This document shows, one piece after another, positions 9,131 through 17,831 of a DNA stretch of 64,000 nt (positions are counted from its first letter, which is position 1; every line of letters starts with the position of its first letter). Under the pieces are notes generated by a model. The model was given only the letters and a program-made list of their open reading frames with translations. It ran no database searches and had not been told where the DNA came from. The stretch spans positions 17,949 to 81,948 of the forward strand of contig CAAGEZ010000036.1 in assembly GCA_900768995.1 (NCBI GenBank). Reading direction: 5' to 3'. Both the position numbers and the translations under genes were made by a program. Origin of the DNA: Oscillospiraceae bacterium (GTDB taxonomy: Bacteria; Bacillota; Clostridia; Oscillospirales; Ruminococcaceae).

Positions 9131-9619
9131 TTACTTAATGGTTACGCTGCCCTTCTGGATAGCGATAACGCCTGTGCGGACGATCTCCTTGATGCCGTAG
9201 CCTGCAAGAAGATCGTGCATTCTGTTGAGATGAACGGTGGAATCGGATATCTCAATTGTAAGAGTGTTGGAGGTCATATCAATTATCTTTGCGCCCATTA
9301 TGTCGCAGATAGTGAGTATCTCGCTTCTCTGCGCAGGTGTGGCATTGACCTTGATGAGCTGGAGTTCCCTTGCAAGAAGCTCATCGGGAGCAAGTGTGCG
9401 CACCTTCATAGTGTCCACAAGCTTGTTGAGCTGCTTTTCAATCTGCTGAGCTGTGTGCTCATCGCCGTCGGCAACGATAGTGATGCGGGAAACGGCGGGG
9501 TCATCAGTTCTTCCAACTGCAAGGCTGTCAATGTTAAAGCCACGGCGTGAGAAAAGTCCCGAAACACGGGAAAGAACTCCTGCGTGATTTTCAACGAGAA
9601 CGGAAATGGTGTGCTTCAT
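9131..9619 (-). CDS. ilvN: Acetolactate synthase small (regulatory) subunit
   Basis: This 162-residue protein is the valine-sensing partner of the acetolactate synthase large subunit. The N-terminal ACT domain is typical (MKHTISVLVENHAGVLSRVSGLFSRRGFNIDSLAVG, with the valine-binding region around residues 10-40). The second half is the usual small-subunit C-terminal domain. AAAGGA precedes the ATG. It lies 18 bases after the ilvB stop, so translation is probably coupled. Confidence 0.95.
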   Translation of the reverse strand: MKHTISVLVENHAGVLSRVSGLFSRRGFNIDSLAVGRTDDPAVSRITIVADGDEHTAQQIEKQLNKLVDTMKVRTLAPDELLARELQLIKVNATPAQRSEILTICDIMGAKIIDMTSNTLTIEISDSTVHLNRMHDLLAGYGIKEIVRTGVIAIQKGSVTIK

Positions 9620-9637
9620 ATATATCTATCCTTTCAA

Positions 9638-11254
9638 TCAAAGAGTGGATTCACGGCTGTAAACGTCGCATTCGAGAAGATAAGGCTTGTCCGATGAAGC
9701 GAGCTTTTCAAGCTTCTCCTCAGCCTCAGCCATTGTGGAAACACGGTCGGACTCAATTCCGTATGCACGGGCAAGAGCCACAAAATCGGGGCTTCCGTCA
9801 AGGTCAACGGCAATAAGTCTGTCGCCGTAGCCCTTGGTCTGAAGTTCACGCACCATACCGAGGTAATTGTTACGCATAACGATTATTTTAACCGCAATTT
9901 TCTCCTGCATAACAGTCGCAAGCTCCATCATCTGCATCTGGAACGAACCGTCGCCGCAGACAACAACGACTTCTCTCTCGGGAGCAGCCATTTTTGCGCC
10001 TATGCCGCAGGGAACGGAGTAACCCATTGTGCCCATACCGCCCGAAGTCATAAATCTGCCGCCCTCTTTGATGGCATAATTGTTGCAGCACCATATCTGG
10101 TTCTGACCGACATCGGCAACGCATACCGTATCGGCAGGCATTCTGTCTGAAAGCTTTCTGAGGAACACCTTGGGATTGATAAAGCCCTCTGTTTCGTCAT
10201 TTTTGGGAATATCGTTCTTTATCTCGGAAAGCTCTGAGAGCCACTGGGAGTGGTCTACCTCCCCTATCTTCTCGGTAAGCTCTTCAAGAATGGTCTTGCA
10301 GTCGCCTACGAGAGGAATATCAACAGGGATATTCTTGCCTATCTCGGCGGGGTCTATATCAATATGTATTATCTGCTTATTCTCCGCAAGGAATGTGGGA
10401 GATTTAACGGCTCTGTCGCCAACTCTTGCGCCGATGAGTATCATTGTGTCACATTCGCTGACAGCACGGTTAGCCGCCTTTAAGCCGTGCATACCGAGCA
10501 TTCCGAGGTAAAGAGGGTGCTCGGTGGGAAAAAGGCTCAGACCCATCATTGTGGAAACAGCGGGGACCTTTGCCTTTTCGGCAAACTTTATAAGCTCCTT
10601 TTCCGCACCTGCGAGGAAAATTCCTCCGCCTGCGCAGATAAGGGGACGCTTTGCATTTTCAACAGCCTCGCAGATCTTCTTTATCTGCATAGGATTGCCC
10701 TTGACTGTGGGCTTGTATGTACGCATTGTAACGGTCTCGGGATATTCAAAATCTATCATTGTATTCTGAACATCAACGGGAACATCTATGAGCACAGGAC
10801 CTTTTCTGCCTGTACCTGCAAGATAGAAAGCTTCCTTGAAAATCCTCGGAAGCTGAGATGCATCCTTAACAAGGTAGCTGTGCTTAACAAAGGGCTGTGC
10901 TGCGCCTGTAATGTCAACTTCCTGAAAAACATCACAGCCGATCTGATCTGTGGATACCTGTCCCGTGATGCAGATAAGAGGGATACTGTCTGCATAGGCG
11001 GTGGCAATGGCTGTAAGAAGATTGGTTGCGCCCGGACCGCTTGTTGCCACACAGACAGCGGGCTTTCCCGTAATTCTTGCATATCCGCTTGCCTCGTGGC
11101 CTGCATTGGCTTCGTGCCTTACGAGAACGTGGTGTATGTCCGAGCGGTAGAGCTCGTCATAAAAAGGACATATAGCCGCACCGGGATATCCGAAGACGAC
11201 CTTTACGCCCTCCGAACCAAGACATCTTACCATTGCTTCAGCAGCACGTATCAT
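9638..11254 (-). CDS. ilvB: Acetolactate synthase large subunit
   Basis: This ThDP- and FAD-dependent enzyme condenses pyruvate with pyruvate or 2-oxobutyrate, the first shared step of branched-chain amino acid synthesis. The 538-residue protein has the catalytic Glu in VRHEANAGHEASGYAR (about residue 48), the central FAD-binding domain, and the ThDP/Mg motif GDGSF...RNN in the C-terminal third. The position usually held by Trp in the VRQWQ motif reads VRELQ, so the Trp is replaced by Leu. Paired with ilvN, it is the biosynthetic form. A second large subunit lies at 61.2 kb. Confidence 0.95.
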   Translation of the reverse strand: MIRAAEAMVRCLGSEGVKVVFGYPGAAICPFYDELYRSDIHHVLVRHEANAGHEASGYARITGKPAVCVATSGPGATNLLTAIATAYADSIPLICITGQVSTDQIGCDVFQEVDITGAAQPFVKHSYLVKDASQLPRIFKEAFYLAGTGRKGPVLIDVPVDVQNTMIDFEYPETVTMRTYKPTVKGNPMQIKKICEAVENAKRPLICAGGGIFLAGAEKELIKFAEKAKVPAVSTMMGLSLFPTEHPLYLGMLGMHGLKAANRAVSECDTMILIGARVGDRAVKSPTFLAENKQIIHIDIDPAEIGKNIPVDIPLVGDCKTILEELTEKIGEVDHSQWLSELSEIKNDIPKNDETEGFINPKVFLRKLSDRMPADTVCVADVGQNQIWCCNNYAIKEGGRFMTSGGMGTMGYSVPCGIGAKMAAPEREVVVVCGDGSFQMQMMELATVMQEKIAVKIIVMRNNYLGMVRELQTKGYGDRLIAVDLDGSPDFVALARAYGIESDRVSTMAEAEEKLEKLASSDKPYLLECDVYSRESTL

Positions 11255-11282
11255 TCATCTTCACGACCTTTCAACTGATTTA

Positions 11283-11334
11283 CGGAATATTCCGCATATA
11301 AATATATTATATTACATTCCTTTTTTTTCGTCAA
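11283..11334 (-). promoter_or_regulatory. Promoter and dyad of the ilvBNC operon
   Basis: TTGACG (11334-11329) and TATAAT (11311-11306) on the minus strand are 17 bases apart. A perfect 12-base palindrome CGGAATATTCCG lies at 11283-11294, just past the predicted start site, where a repressor would block transcription. Confidence 0.7.
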
Positions 11335-11446
11335 GCGATATTGGAAATAAATTTACCCAAATAAATGATTTAACTTTATGTTCACATAATTCTAAGTATA
11401 TATGTTATAATTAAATAAAATAATATTGTATTTGAGAGATGTATAT

Positions 11447-12439
11447 ATGATAAAAAAGCTTGCAATTATACTTATATCCGCAGCCCTTTTCCTCTGCGGC
11501 TGCACTAAAGTCACCGAGGAGGACACCGAAGCTCTCCCCGCCGATGCCACAGCCGTGACCGAGCAGCCATATCCCGTTACAGCAGGGGGACTTACATTCA
11601 ACAGCTCCCCTGTCACGGTAGGTTCACTCTCCCCTGCGGTCACGGAAATGCTTTTTGAGCTTGGCTTCGGTGACAGGATAATCTGCCGCAGCGAATACTG
11701 CGATTATCCCGAAAGCACAGAGAATATCCCATCCGTAGGCTCTGCCGTTAACCCCGATATCGACGGAATAATAAAGTATTCCCCCGCCCTGCTCATAACC
11801 CAGAGCCCTATCGCAAACAAGGACATAACCCGTCTGTCGGGTGTGGGCGTGTCGGTGTTGAGCCTCCCCTCGCCCCGCTCGGAAGCGGAGCTTTTTGACA
11901 ATTACCGTACCCTCGCCCTTATTTTTTCAGGCAGTATTGACGGGGAAAGTCTTGCCGAAAATGCCACCGCCGACCTGAGAGCCGCACTTGCCGAGGCGAA
12001 AGGCTCCTGTGAAAGCCTCGTTTTTATAATGAACATCACCGATGACGGCTTCTCCGCCGCCACTGGCGACACCTTTGCGGGGGATTATGCCGCTCATTTC
12101 GGGAAAAACATCGCCGCCGACAACAGCTCCCTCACCCTCACCGTCGAAGAGCTTCTTGACGCCGACCCACAGGTTATACTCCTCGCCCACCCCCTTGACA
12201 CCTCATATTTTGACGCTGACCTTGCATCTCAGCTCACCGCCTTTTCCGAGGGTCACGTCTATGTTATCGACGCATCTCTCACCGAGCGCCCCACAGCCCG
12301 TCTTGCGGCTGTAACACGGCAGATATCCGAAACCATACGCAGTGACACGGGCGGTGCTGACTTTGCGGTCATACCCGAAGCATCTTCTGAGACTGTTTCG
12401 GAAGAAGTTACAGACATCTCCGAAGATGTTAATGAATAG
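11447..12439 (+). CDS. Substrate-binding lipoprotein of an ABC importer (BtuF/FepB-type)
   Basis: This 330-residue secreted lipoprotein has a signal peptide (MIKKLAIILISAALFLCGC) with the lipid-modified Cys at residue 19. Two binding lobes follow, the pattern of class III binding proteins for metal chelates, haem or cobalamin: VGSLSPAVTEMLFELGFGDRI, then ...PDIDGIIKYSPALLITQSP and ...EELLDADPQVILLAHP. The C-terminal tail is acidic. The start at 11447 is preferred to a TTG at 11426 because GAGAG lies before it. No permease or ATPase gene is adjacent, so its partners are elsewhere or it is shared. Confidence 0.8.
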   Translation: MIKKLAIILISAALFLCGCTKVTEEDTEALPADATAVTEQPYPVTAGGLTFNSSPVTVGSLSPAVTEMLFELGFGDRIICRSEYCDYPESTENIPSVGSAVNPDIDGIIKYSPALLITQSPIANKDITRLSGVGVSVLSLPSPRSEAELFDNYRTLALIFSGSIDGESLAENATADLRAALAEAKGSCESLVFIMNITDDGFSAATGDTFAGDYAAHFGKNIAADNSSLTLTVEELLDADPQVILLAHPLDTSYFDADLASQLTAFSEGHVYVIDASLTERPTARLAAVTRQISETIRSDTGGADFAVIPEASSETVSEEVTDISEDVNE

Positions 12440-12476
12440 TAAAATCATCATATCGGCGTTTTGCACATACATATAA

Positions 12477-12526
12477 AAATCATTCTGCGGATAATTGTAG
12501 CATTTTTCGCAGAATGATTTTTTTGC
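12477..12526 (+). terminator. Rho-independent terminator after the binding lipoprotein
   Basis: AAATCATTCTGCG pairs with CGCAGAATGATTT around an 18-base loop and is followed by a T-run, 40 bases after the stop codon. Confidence 0.9.
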
Positions 12527-12541
12527 CGTTTTTTTCTGAAT

Positions 12542-12667
12542 TGTATTTGTTGAATATGTTTGATATATCATACAAATACATAATATAAATAGTACATTGT
12601 GCATATTTTGATGTATTTGTTTCAAAAGTTTGCCAAGGTTGATTTTTTTGTCCCACAGGAGTATTAT
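12542..12667 (+). promoter_or_regulatory. Promoter region of the ECF S component with repeated 9-mers
   Basis: TTGATT (12639-12644) and TATTAT (12662-12667) are 17 bases apart. Upstream, the 9-mer TGTATTTGT occurs at 12542-12550 and 12612-12620, and its complement ACAAATACA at 12572-12580. This is a possible regulator-binding array. No known riboswitch was recognised in the gap between 12440 and 12718. Confidence 0.5.
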
Positions 12668-12718
12668 TATCCTATCAAAATAATATGATATATATTGGAT
12701 TTTTGGAGGTCTCAGGCT

Positions 12719-13543
12719 ATGGCAGAAACAACAGCAAAAGCTTCTTCGGGAAGAAGAAAGCTCTATTCAATTATTATAGTGGGTCTTATGGCGGCTCTCG
12801 TTTATGTGGGAAATTATCTTCAGATAAAAATCCCCAACGGCGCACTTGTCACAAGAATACACCTCGGAAACTCAATGTGCCTTCTTGCAGGTCTCCTTTT
12901 CGGCAGACTTAAGGGCGGTCTTGCATCGGGTATCGGCGCAGGTCTTTACGACCTTTTTGACCCCGTGTACATCGTTTCCGCTCCCTACACATTCTTCTCA
13001 AAATTCGCAATGGGCTTCACCGCAGGTCACATCAGAAAGCACGGCCCCGCAAATGAGAAAAAGGCTGTTATCGTTGGTGCGATAGTCGGTCAGCTCGTGT
13101 ACATCGTTCTTTATCTTCTCAAGACATTCATAAGCCAGATTCTTCTCGGCGAGCCTGTTTCCGTGGCTCTTAAGCTCACAGGCGTGAATGCTCTCACATC
13201 TACCGTAAACGGCGTTCTTGCCTGCGTTATCGCAATCCCCCTTTACTTCGCCCTTTCCAAGGCTCTCGCCCACACAGGCATTGCAGAATTCATCACCGAA
13301 AAGGAAGAGAAAAAGGGTTGGTTCAATCCCCTTACAGCAGGTCTTACAATTTTTGCAATAGTTGTTACTACCCTTTACACCATTGATCTCGCAAACACCA
13401 ACAAAGTCGAAAAGAAGCAGGCTGAAAAGGAAGCCGCTTATGCCGCTCAGATAGATGATCTTCAGTATCAGATCGACTACCTCACCTCCGAGCTTGGAAT
13501 TGAAATTCCCGAAAAGCCCGCTGAGGAAGATGCGGCTGAATAA
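12719..13543 (+). CDS. ECF transporter S component with C-terminal extension
   Basis: S components are the membrane substrate-binding subunits of vitamin ECF importers. The N-terminal 190 residues have about six helices and the family signature (ALVTRIHLGNSMCLLAGLLFG then GGLASGIGAGLYDLFDPVY). The protein is 274 residues, longer than the usual 170-200. The extra part is a further membrane segment (WFNPLTAGLTIFAIVVTTLY) and a charged coiled-coil-like tail (EKKQAEKEAAYAAQIDDLQYQ). A GGAGG site fixes the ATG at 12719. The substrate is unknown, and EcfA/EcfT are not in the window. Confidence 0.8.
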   Translation: MAETTAKASSGRRKLYSIIIVGLMAALVYVGNYLQIKIPNGALVTRIHLGNSMCLLAGLLFGRLKGGLASGIGAGLYDLFDPVYIVSAPYTFFSKFAMGFTAGHIRKHGPANEKKAVIVGAIVGQLVYIVLYLLKTFISQILLGEPVSVALKLTGVNALTSTVNGVLACVIAIPLYFALSKALAHTGIAEFITEKEEKKGWFNPLTAGLTIFAIVVTTLYTIDLANTNKVEKKQAEKEAAYAAQIDDLQYQIDYLTSELGIEIPEKPAEEDAAE

Positions 13544-13556
13544 TTCCGTATAATGC

Positions 13557-13598
13557 AATATCCCGTTCTCAAAAAAGAGAGCGGGATATTTTTTTGTC
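13557..13598. terminator. Rho-independent terminator
   Basis: AATATCCCG(T)TCTC pairs with GAGA(G)CGGGATATT over an A6 loop and is followed by T7. It ends the S-component gene and faces the minus-strand lipoprotein gene. Confidence 0.9.
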
Positions 13599-13627
13599 AG
13601 AACGTCACATCTGCATATACAATGGCA

Positions 13628-14212
13628 TTACTTATCCCCAAGAGATATTACGGTAACACAGCCATTCTCCTTAATAACGTTTATTTCCAAGATCGTCCTG
13701 CCCGTGTTTCTGTCAAGATATGAATATACGGATATGTTATCATAAACACCATTTTCAATGCTGTCAGGCTCTCCGAGAGCCGAGATGAGAGCCTCCTTAT
13801 CTGCACCCATTTTTATACCGTTCACTGAAATATTTTCGGAATAGGACCAAAATTCTGTTATTTCGGTATCGGGAGACAATTCAGCAGCACCGTCCGAAGC
13901 CCGGATATTTGCATAGTTGTCCAAGGACATTATATCTTTGCCGATACTGTAGATCGTATCGCCGTCACTACTTTTAAAATCGAGCAATACACCATACGCC
14001 GAGCCGAGACTTCTGAGCGTTATAGGATATGAAAGCTGAACGCCGTCAAAGTATGACACGCCTGCAAGCTCCTCCGCTGTCCAGCCGTTTTCAGGAGGAG
14101 CTATGACAGTCTGCTCATCTTCGGGAATGCTCTCCCTTACCTCGGGTATATCTGCGCAGGCGGTAAGGCAGAGAGCACACATAATTATGAGTATAAGCTT
14201 TCTTATTTTCAT
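13628..14212 (-). CDS. Hypothetical lipoprotein of the GntR-ABC operon
   Basis: This 194-residue protein has a lipoprotein signal (MKIRKLILIIMCALCLTAC, lipid Cys at 19). Its globular part ends in NGIKMGADKEALISALGEPDSIENGVYDNISVYSYL. That resembles the small beta-rich SmpA/OmlA-like or DUF4309-like folds found in other surface lipoproteins; this is a resemblance only. The gene begins one base after the permease stop and is the last of a four-gene operon. It may be an accessory of the transporter. Confidence 0.65.
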   Translation of the reverse strand: MKIRKLILIIMCALCLTACADIPEVRESIPEDEQTVIAPPENGWTAEELAGVSYFDGVQLSYPITLRSLGSAYGVLLDFKSSDGDTIYSIGKDIMSLDNYANIRASDGAAELSPDTEITEFWSYSENISVNGIKMGADKEALISALGEPDSIENGVYDNISVYSYLDRNTGRTILEINVIKENGCVTVISLGDK

Positions 14213-14213
14213 A

Positions 14214-15041
14214 TCAATCTCCCCTTATAGCCGCAGGCTTTGCATTTGCACGGCGCACAATGAGCCAAGCGATAAAGCCCATAACGACTGCTGTTAAGAG
14301 CATCATAAATCCGCCCCGAACACAGTTTCCCGCCTGACTTCCATTAACGTGAGCCATTCCGAATGCTCTTCCAACTTCGGTAAAAAATTTTTTCATACAG
14401 CTATCAAGGTCGATACCCCTTTTTGCAAGTGAAATGCTTGCCATAGGATAACCGAAAGCAGGCACAAAAACAATTACCAATGTAAAAATTATGGTTCCGA
14501 CCCTTGAAAGCTTGTAAAATGCAGCTGCAAGCAGTATTCCCACCATAGCGCAAAGGAACACCGAAAGGGTGCACATTATGAAAAATCTTATCCTTACAAC
14601 AAAGGCGTTCTCGCCGTAAAACTCAAAAAATCTTTTCTCGCCATACATAAATTCAAGCAGGAATATATCTGAACGACTATCCAAGACTGAATTTATGAGC
14701 GGCGAAATGACCGACACGAGCAGCGAAATGGCTGCCGATACGGTGAAGCCCGAAGCAATTGCCGAAATAAGGCTTGTGGTTCTTGAAACCCCGTTTGCCG
14801 CACCTGCATTCATAAACTCAGTCAAAAAATATGACCCGTAGATAAAAAGCATCAATCCCGAAAGTGCGTCAAGACAGGGGAAGCCAATGCCATCAAGTGA
14901 AAATTTTCCGTCAAATCCGTAATTGATCGCAGCAAAAAGAAATATTTCAAAAACAATAGCCCCACATATTGAAAATATAGGCATAACGATCATTCTGCGG
15001 ACCTGGTATTTATATGATGCCGTAAAGCTGTGCTTTGTCAT
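14214..15041 (-). CDS. ABC-2-like transporter permease
   Basis: This 275-residue membrane protein has about six hydrophobic segments (for example MPIFSICGAIVFEIFLFAAI near the start and GGFMMLLTAVVMGFIAWLIV at the end). It is the membrane partner of the ATPase encoded just upstream. The order GntR regulator, ATPase, permease is that of the YtrA-YtrB-type antibiotic or cell-wall stress transporters. Sequence motifs alone do not show the substrate. Confidence 0.75.
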   Translation of the reverse strand: MTKHSFTASYKYQVRRMIVMPIFSICGAIVFEIFLFAAINYGFDGKFSLDGIGFPCLDALSGLMLFIYGSYFLTEFMNAGAANGVSRTTSLISAIASGFTVSAAISLLVSVISPLINSVLDSRSDIFLLEFMYGEKRFFEFYGENAFVVRIRFFIMCTLSVFLCAMVGILLAAAFYKLSRVGTIIFTLVIVFVPAFGYPMASISLAKRGIDLDSCMKKFFTEVGRAFGMAHVNGSQAGNCVRGGFMMLLTAVVMGFIAWLIVRRANAKPAAIRGD

Positions 15042-15058
15042 ATATGTATCGTCCTTTC

Positions 15059-15910
15059 TTATGAATTTGTAAGATGTATGAACAGGGACTGGAGACTGAG
15101 AGGCTGTACCTCAAGCTCATCGGGGATATTTTCCGAAAATCTGTCACCCTTGATATACGCCGTTTTCAGCCCTCCCAGAGTATCCTCGGACATTACTTCC
15201 CTGCCCTTTGCAAATTCATCTACAAGGCTTGCTTTTCCCGAAACGCTGTAGCCCATTGAGCGGATAGCCTCCGTATCCTCGTCAAGAAGAAGTCTGCCGT
15301 CTTTGATGACAACGGCTCTTTCGATAAGTCCCGCCGCTTCCTCGATAAGATGAGTGGAGATAACAAAGGTTGCGGGACGGGCGTTGTATTTCTCTATCGC
15401 CTGCCTGTAAAACATATCACGGTGATTTGCGTCAAGACCGAGAACAGGCTCATCAAAGAAAACCACCTCCGCATTGCAGGCAAGAGCATTGATTATCTTT
15501 GCGATGGAGCGGTAGCCTGTGGAGAGCTTCTGGAGCTTGGTTTTGGTGTTCAGCTTGTATTCCTCGCTGAGCTTCATTGCGTATTCCATATCATATTCGG
15601 GATAAAAGCAAGCGGCTGCCTTAAACATTTCCGAGACTTTGAGAGACGGTGCATATAAAAGCTGCTCCCCCATCATATGGAGCTTTCCCAACGCCTTGTC
15701 ATTGTCACGGCTTGGTATGCCGTCAACAAGCACCTCACCGCTGTCCGCAAAAATGCGGTTGTTGATGATGTTCATAAGAGTGGATTTTCCTGCACCGTTT
15801 CTTCCGAGAAGTCCGTAAATGCAGTTTTCCTTCAAGGTGAGCGTAACGTCGCTCAAAGCCTGATTTTTGCCAAAGCTTTTGGATAAATTCTTTATCTCGA
15901 TCGTACTCAT
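15059..15910 (-). CDS. ABC transporter ATP-binding protein
   Basis: This 283-residue ATPase energises the permease encoded next to it. Walker A is GRNGAGKST (about residues 36-44). The signature region reads LSTGYRS rather than LSGGQ, a variant common in the YtrB/exporter group. Walker B is VVFFDEPVLGLD and the H-loop is STHLIEEA. The C-terminal 80 residues form an extra domain. Its ATG overlaps the GntR stop in an ATGA arrangement, so translation is coupled. Confidence 0.9.
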   Translation of the reverse strand: MSTIEIKNLSKSFGKNQALSDVTLTLKENCIYGLLGRNGAGKSTLMNIINNRIFADSGEVLVDGIPSRDNDKALGKLHMMGEQLLYAPSLKVSEMFKAAACFYPEYDMEYAMKLSEEYKLNTKTKLQKLSTGYRSIAKIINALACNAEVVFFDEPVLGLDANHRDMFYRQAIEKYNARPATFVISTHLIEEAAGLIERAVVIKDGRLLLDEDTEAIRSMGYSVSGKASLVDEFAKGREVMSEDTLGGLKTAYIKGDRFSENIPDELEVQPLSLQSLFIHLTNS

Positions 15911-16275
15911 TTGTCACCGCCCCTTTCGATCATATCAATGACCTCGTTTTTTGTGATGCCCAGCTTTTCGGCTTCGCTCATAAGAGATTTTACGAATTTC
16001 TCGAAAAATTCCTGCTTTCTTTCACTTCTGAGCTTTTCAGCCGCACCCTCGCTTACAAACATACCCAGTCCCCTTTTCTTGTAAATTATCCCTTTGTCAA
16101 CCAAAATGTTCATACCTTTCAGCGCAGTGGCAGGATTTATCTTGTACTGCGCCGAGATGTCCGTGGTGGACGGTATCTGAGTTTCCTCGGGAAATGCTCC
16201 CGAAAGGATATTCTCCTCTATCCACTCAGCCATCTGCACATATATGGGCTTTTCGCCGTCAGGGTTGAAATGCAT
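15907..16275 (-). CDS. GntR-family (YtrA subfamily) transcriptional regulator
   Basis: This 122-residue protein is a short GntR regulator: an N-terminal winged helix (KPIYVQMAEWIEENILSG, then TTDISAQYKINPATALKGMNILVDKGIIYKKRGLGMFV) and only a small C-terminal helical tail. That is the YtrA subfamily, which typically represses its own ABC transporter operon. The start at 16275 is preferred to 16281 because AGGAGG is then seven bases away. An inverted repeat overlaps its promoter. Confidence 0.9.
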   Translation of the reverse strand: MHFNPDGEKPIYVQMAEWIEENILSGAFPEETQIPSTTDISAQYKINPATALKGMNILVDKGIIYKKRGLGMFVSEGAAEKLRSERKQEFFEKFVKSLMSEAEKLGITKNEVIDMIERGGDK

Positions 16276-16295
16276 TCTCATACCTCCTTAGCTAT

Positions 16296-16347
16296 TTAGT
16301 TAATTACTTATGTAACTAACTATAGCACTACTGAAAGCTTATGTCAA
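16296..16347 (-). promoter_or_regulatory. Promoter and operator of the GntR-ABC operon
   Basis: TTGACA (16347-16342) and TATAGT (16324-16319) on the minus strand are 17 bases apart. Directly downstream lies an inverted repeat TTAGTTA (16296-16302) / TAACTAA (16313-16319) covering the start site, fitting autorepression by the GntR protein. Confidence 0.7.
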
Positions 16348-16526
16348 CACTCATTCGCAAATTTTGGATAGTCTCACAAATTTGACACATTATATTTATG
16401 CATAAACAACAATATTTTGCCGGTTTAAAGTCAAAAAATTCACAGATTAATTGCAGTTAAATTAAAAAAGCTCCCTTTATCCTACCGTTTGAATAGTGTA
16501 TAATGTAAAGAAGTGGCGTTATAATC

Positions 16527-16555
16527 TTGACAAACGTTATTATATATGTTATAAT
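16527..16555 (+). promoter_or_regulatory. Consensus sigma-A promoter of the DAHP synthase gene
   Basis: TTGACA (16527-16532) and TATAAT (16550-16555) are a perfect match to consensus with a 17-base spacer. It leaves a leader of about 105 bases before the ATG at 16669. I could not identify an attenuator or T-box in that leader. Confidence 0.85.
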
Positions 16556-16668
16556 GCATAACAGATATATCGCACTTTAAAGCAATAAATCATCTGTGGC
16601 TGATATACATATTTTCCGTTTCCTGACAGAATTTATGAGAAACGAATATAAAGGAGTTTGTTTTAGTT

Positions 16669-17700
16669 ATGATGAATATGGATTTCGTCAGAAAGCTGCC
16701 TATCCCAAAGGAGATAAAGGAGCAGTTCCCCATTCCCGAAGAGGTCAAGAAGGTAAAGGCTGAGCGTGACGCTGCCATTGCTGACGTTTTCACAGGCAAG
16801 TCCGATAAGTTCCTGCTTATCATCGGTCCCTGCTCAGCTGACCGTGAGGACAGCGTTCTTGATTACGTAAACCGCCTTGCAAAGGTTCAGGACAAGGTCA
16901 AGGATAAGATTCTCATTATCCCCAGAATATACACCAACAAGCCCCGTACAACCGGTCAGGGCTACAAGGGTATGGTGCATCAGCCCGACCCCACCAAGTC
17001 CGAGGATATGCTTGAGGGACTTATCGCTATAAGAAAGCTCCACACTAAGGCTCTCACCGAAACAGGTCTTGGCTGTGCTGATGAAATGCTTTACCCCGAG
17101 AATCACAGATATCTTTCCGATATCCTTTCCTACGTTGCTATCGGCGCACGTTCCGTTGAGGACCAGCAGCACCGTCTCACCGCCAGCGGACTTATGGTTC
17201 CTGTCGGAATGAAGAACCCCACCAGCGGCGACTACTCCGTTATGCTCAACTCCATTATTGCCGCTCAGTCACAGCACACATTCCTCTACAGAGGTTGGGA
17301 AGCACGCAGCAAGGGCAATCCCCTTACCCACGCCATTCTCAGAGGATATGTTGACAAGCACGGCAACTCCCACCCCAACTACCACTACGAAGACCTTGTT
17401 CGTCTTTACGATATGTACAGCGCAAAGGATCTCGAAAATATGGCTGTTATCATTGACGCAAACCACGCAAACTCCGGCAAGCAGTTTATGGAACAGATCA
17501 GGATCTGCAACGAAGTTCTCCACAGCTGCCGCCACAACAACGATATCCGCAAGATCGTAAAGGGCTTTATGATCGAGAGCTACATCGTTGACGGCTGCCA
17601 GAAGGTTGAAGAAGGTACCTACGGCAAGTCTATCACTGACCCCTGCCTCGGCTGGGAAAAGTCCGAAAAGCTCATTTACGATATCGCAGATCAACTTTGA
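16669..17700 (+). CDS. 3-deoxy-7-phosphoheptulonate synthase (class I DAHP synthase)
   Basis: This enzyme joins phosphoenolpyruvate and erythrose 4-phosphate, the first step of aromatic amino acid synthesis. The 343-residue protein has the AroF/G/H pattern: LLIIGPCSADREDSV (about residue 46), GARSVEDQQHR, then VIIDANHANSGKQ with metal-binding residues, and a C-terminal SYIVDG...GKSITDPCLGW segment. The length fits the class I type without an extra regulatory domain. AAAGGAG lies 12 bases before the ATG. It is a single-gene unit with its own promoter and terminator. Confidence 0.95.
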   Translation: MMNMDFVRKLPIPKEIKEQFPIPEEVKKVKAERDAAIADVFTGKSDKFLLIIGPCSADREDSVLDYVNRLAKVQDKVKDKILIIPRIYTNKPRTTGQGYKGMVHQPDPTKSEDMLEGLIAIRKLHTKALTETGLGCADEMLYPENHRYLSDILSYVAIGARSVEDQQHRLTASGLMVPVGMKNPTSGDYSVMLNSIIAAQSQHTFLYRGWEARSKGNPLTHAILRGYVDKHGNSHPNYHYEDLVRLYDMYSAKDLENMAVIIDANHANSGKQFMEQIRICNEVLHSCRHNNDIRKIVKGFMIESYIVDGCQKVEEGTYGKSITDPCLGWEKSEKLIYDIADQL

Positions 17701-17717
17701 TAAACGTATAAAAATAT

Positions 17718-17764
17718 TATGCCGCCCTAACTGTTTTTTGACAGACAGGGCGGCATATTTTTGT
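17718..17764 (+). terminator. Rho-independent terminator after DAHP synthase
   Basis: ATGCCGCCCT (17719-17728) pairs with AGGGCGGCAT (17748-17757), followed by a T-rich tail. Confidence 0.93.
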
Positions 17765-17831
17765 TCATATTTGAAAACGTTTAATAAAGCAAGTTGCCCA
17801 ACATATGGGGATATATTTGTGAAACACATAG

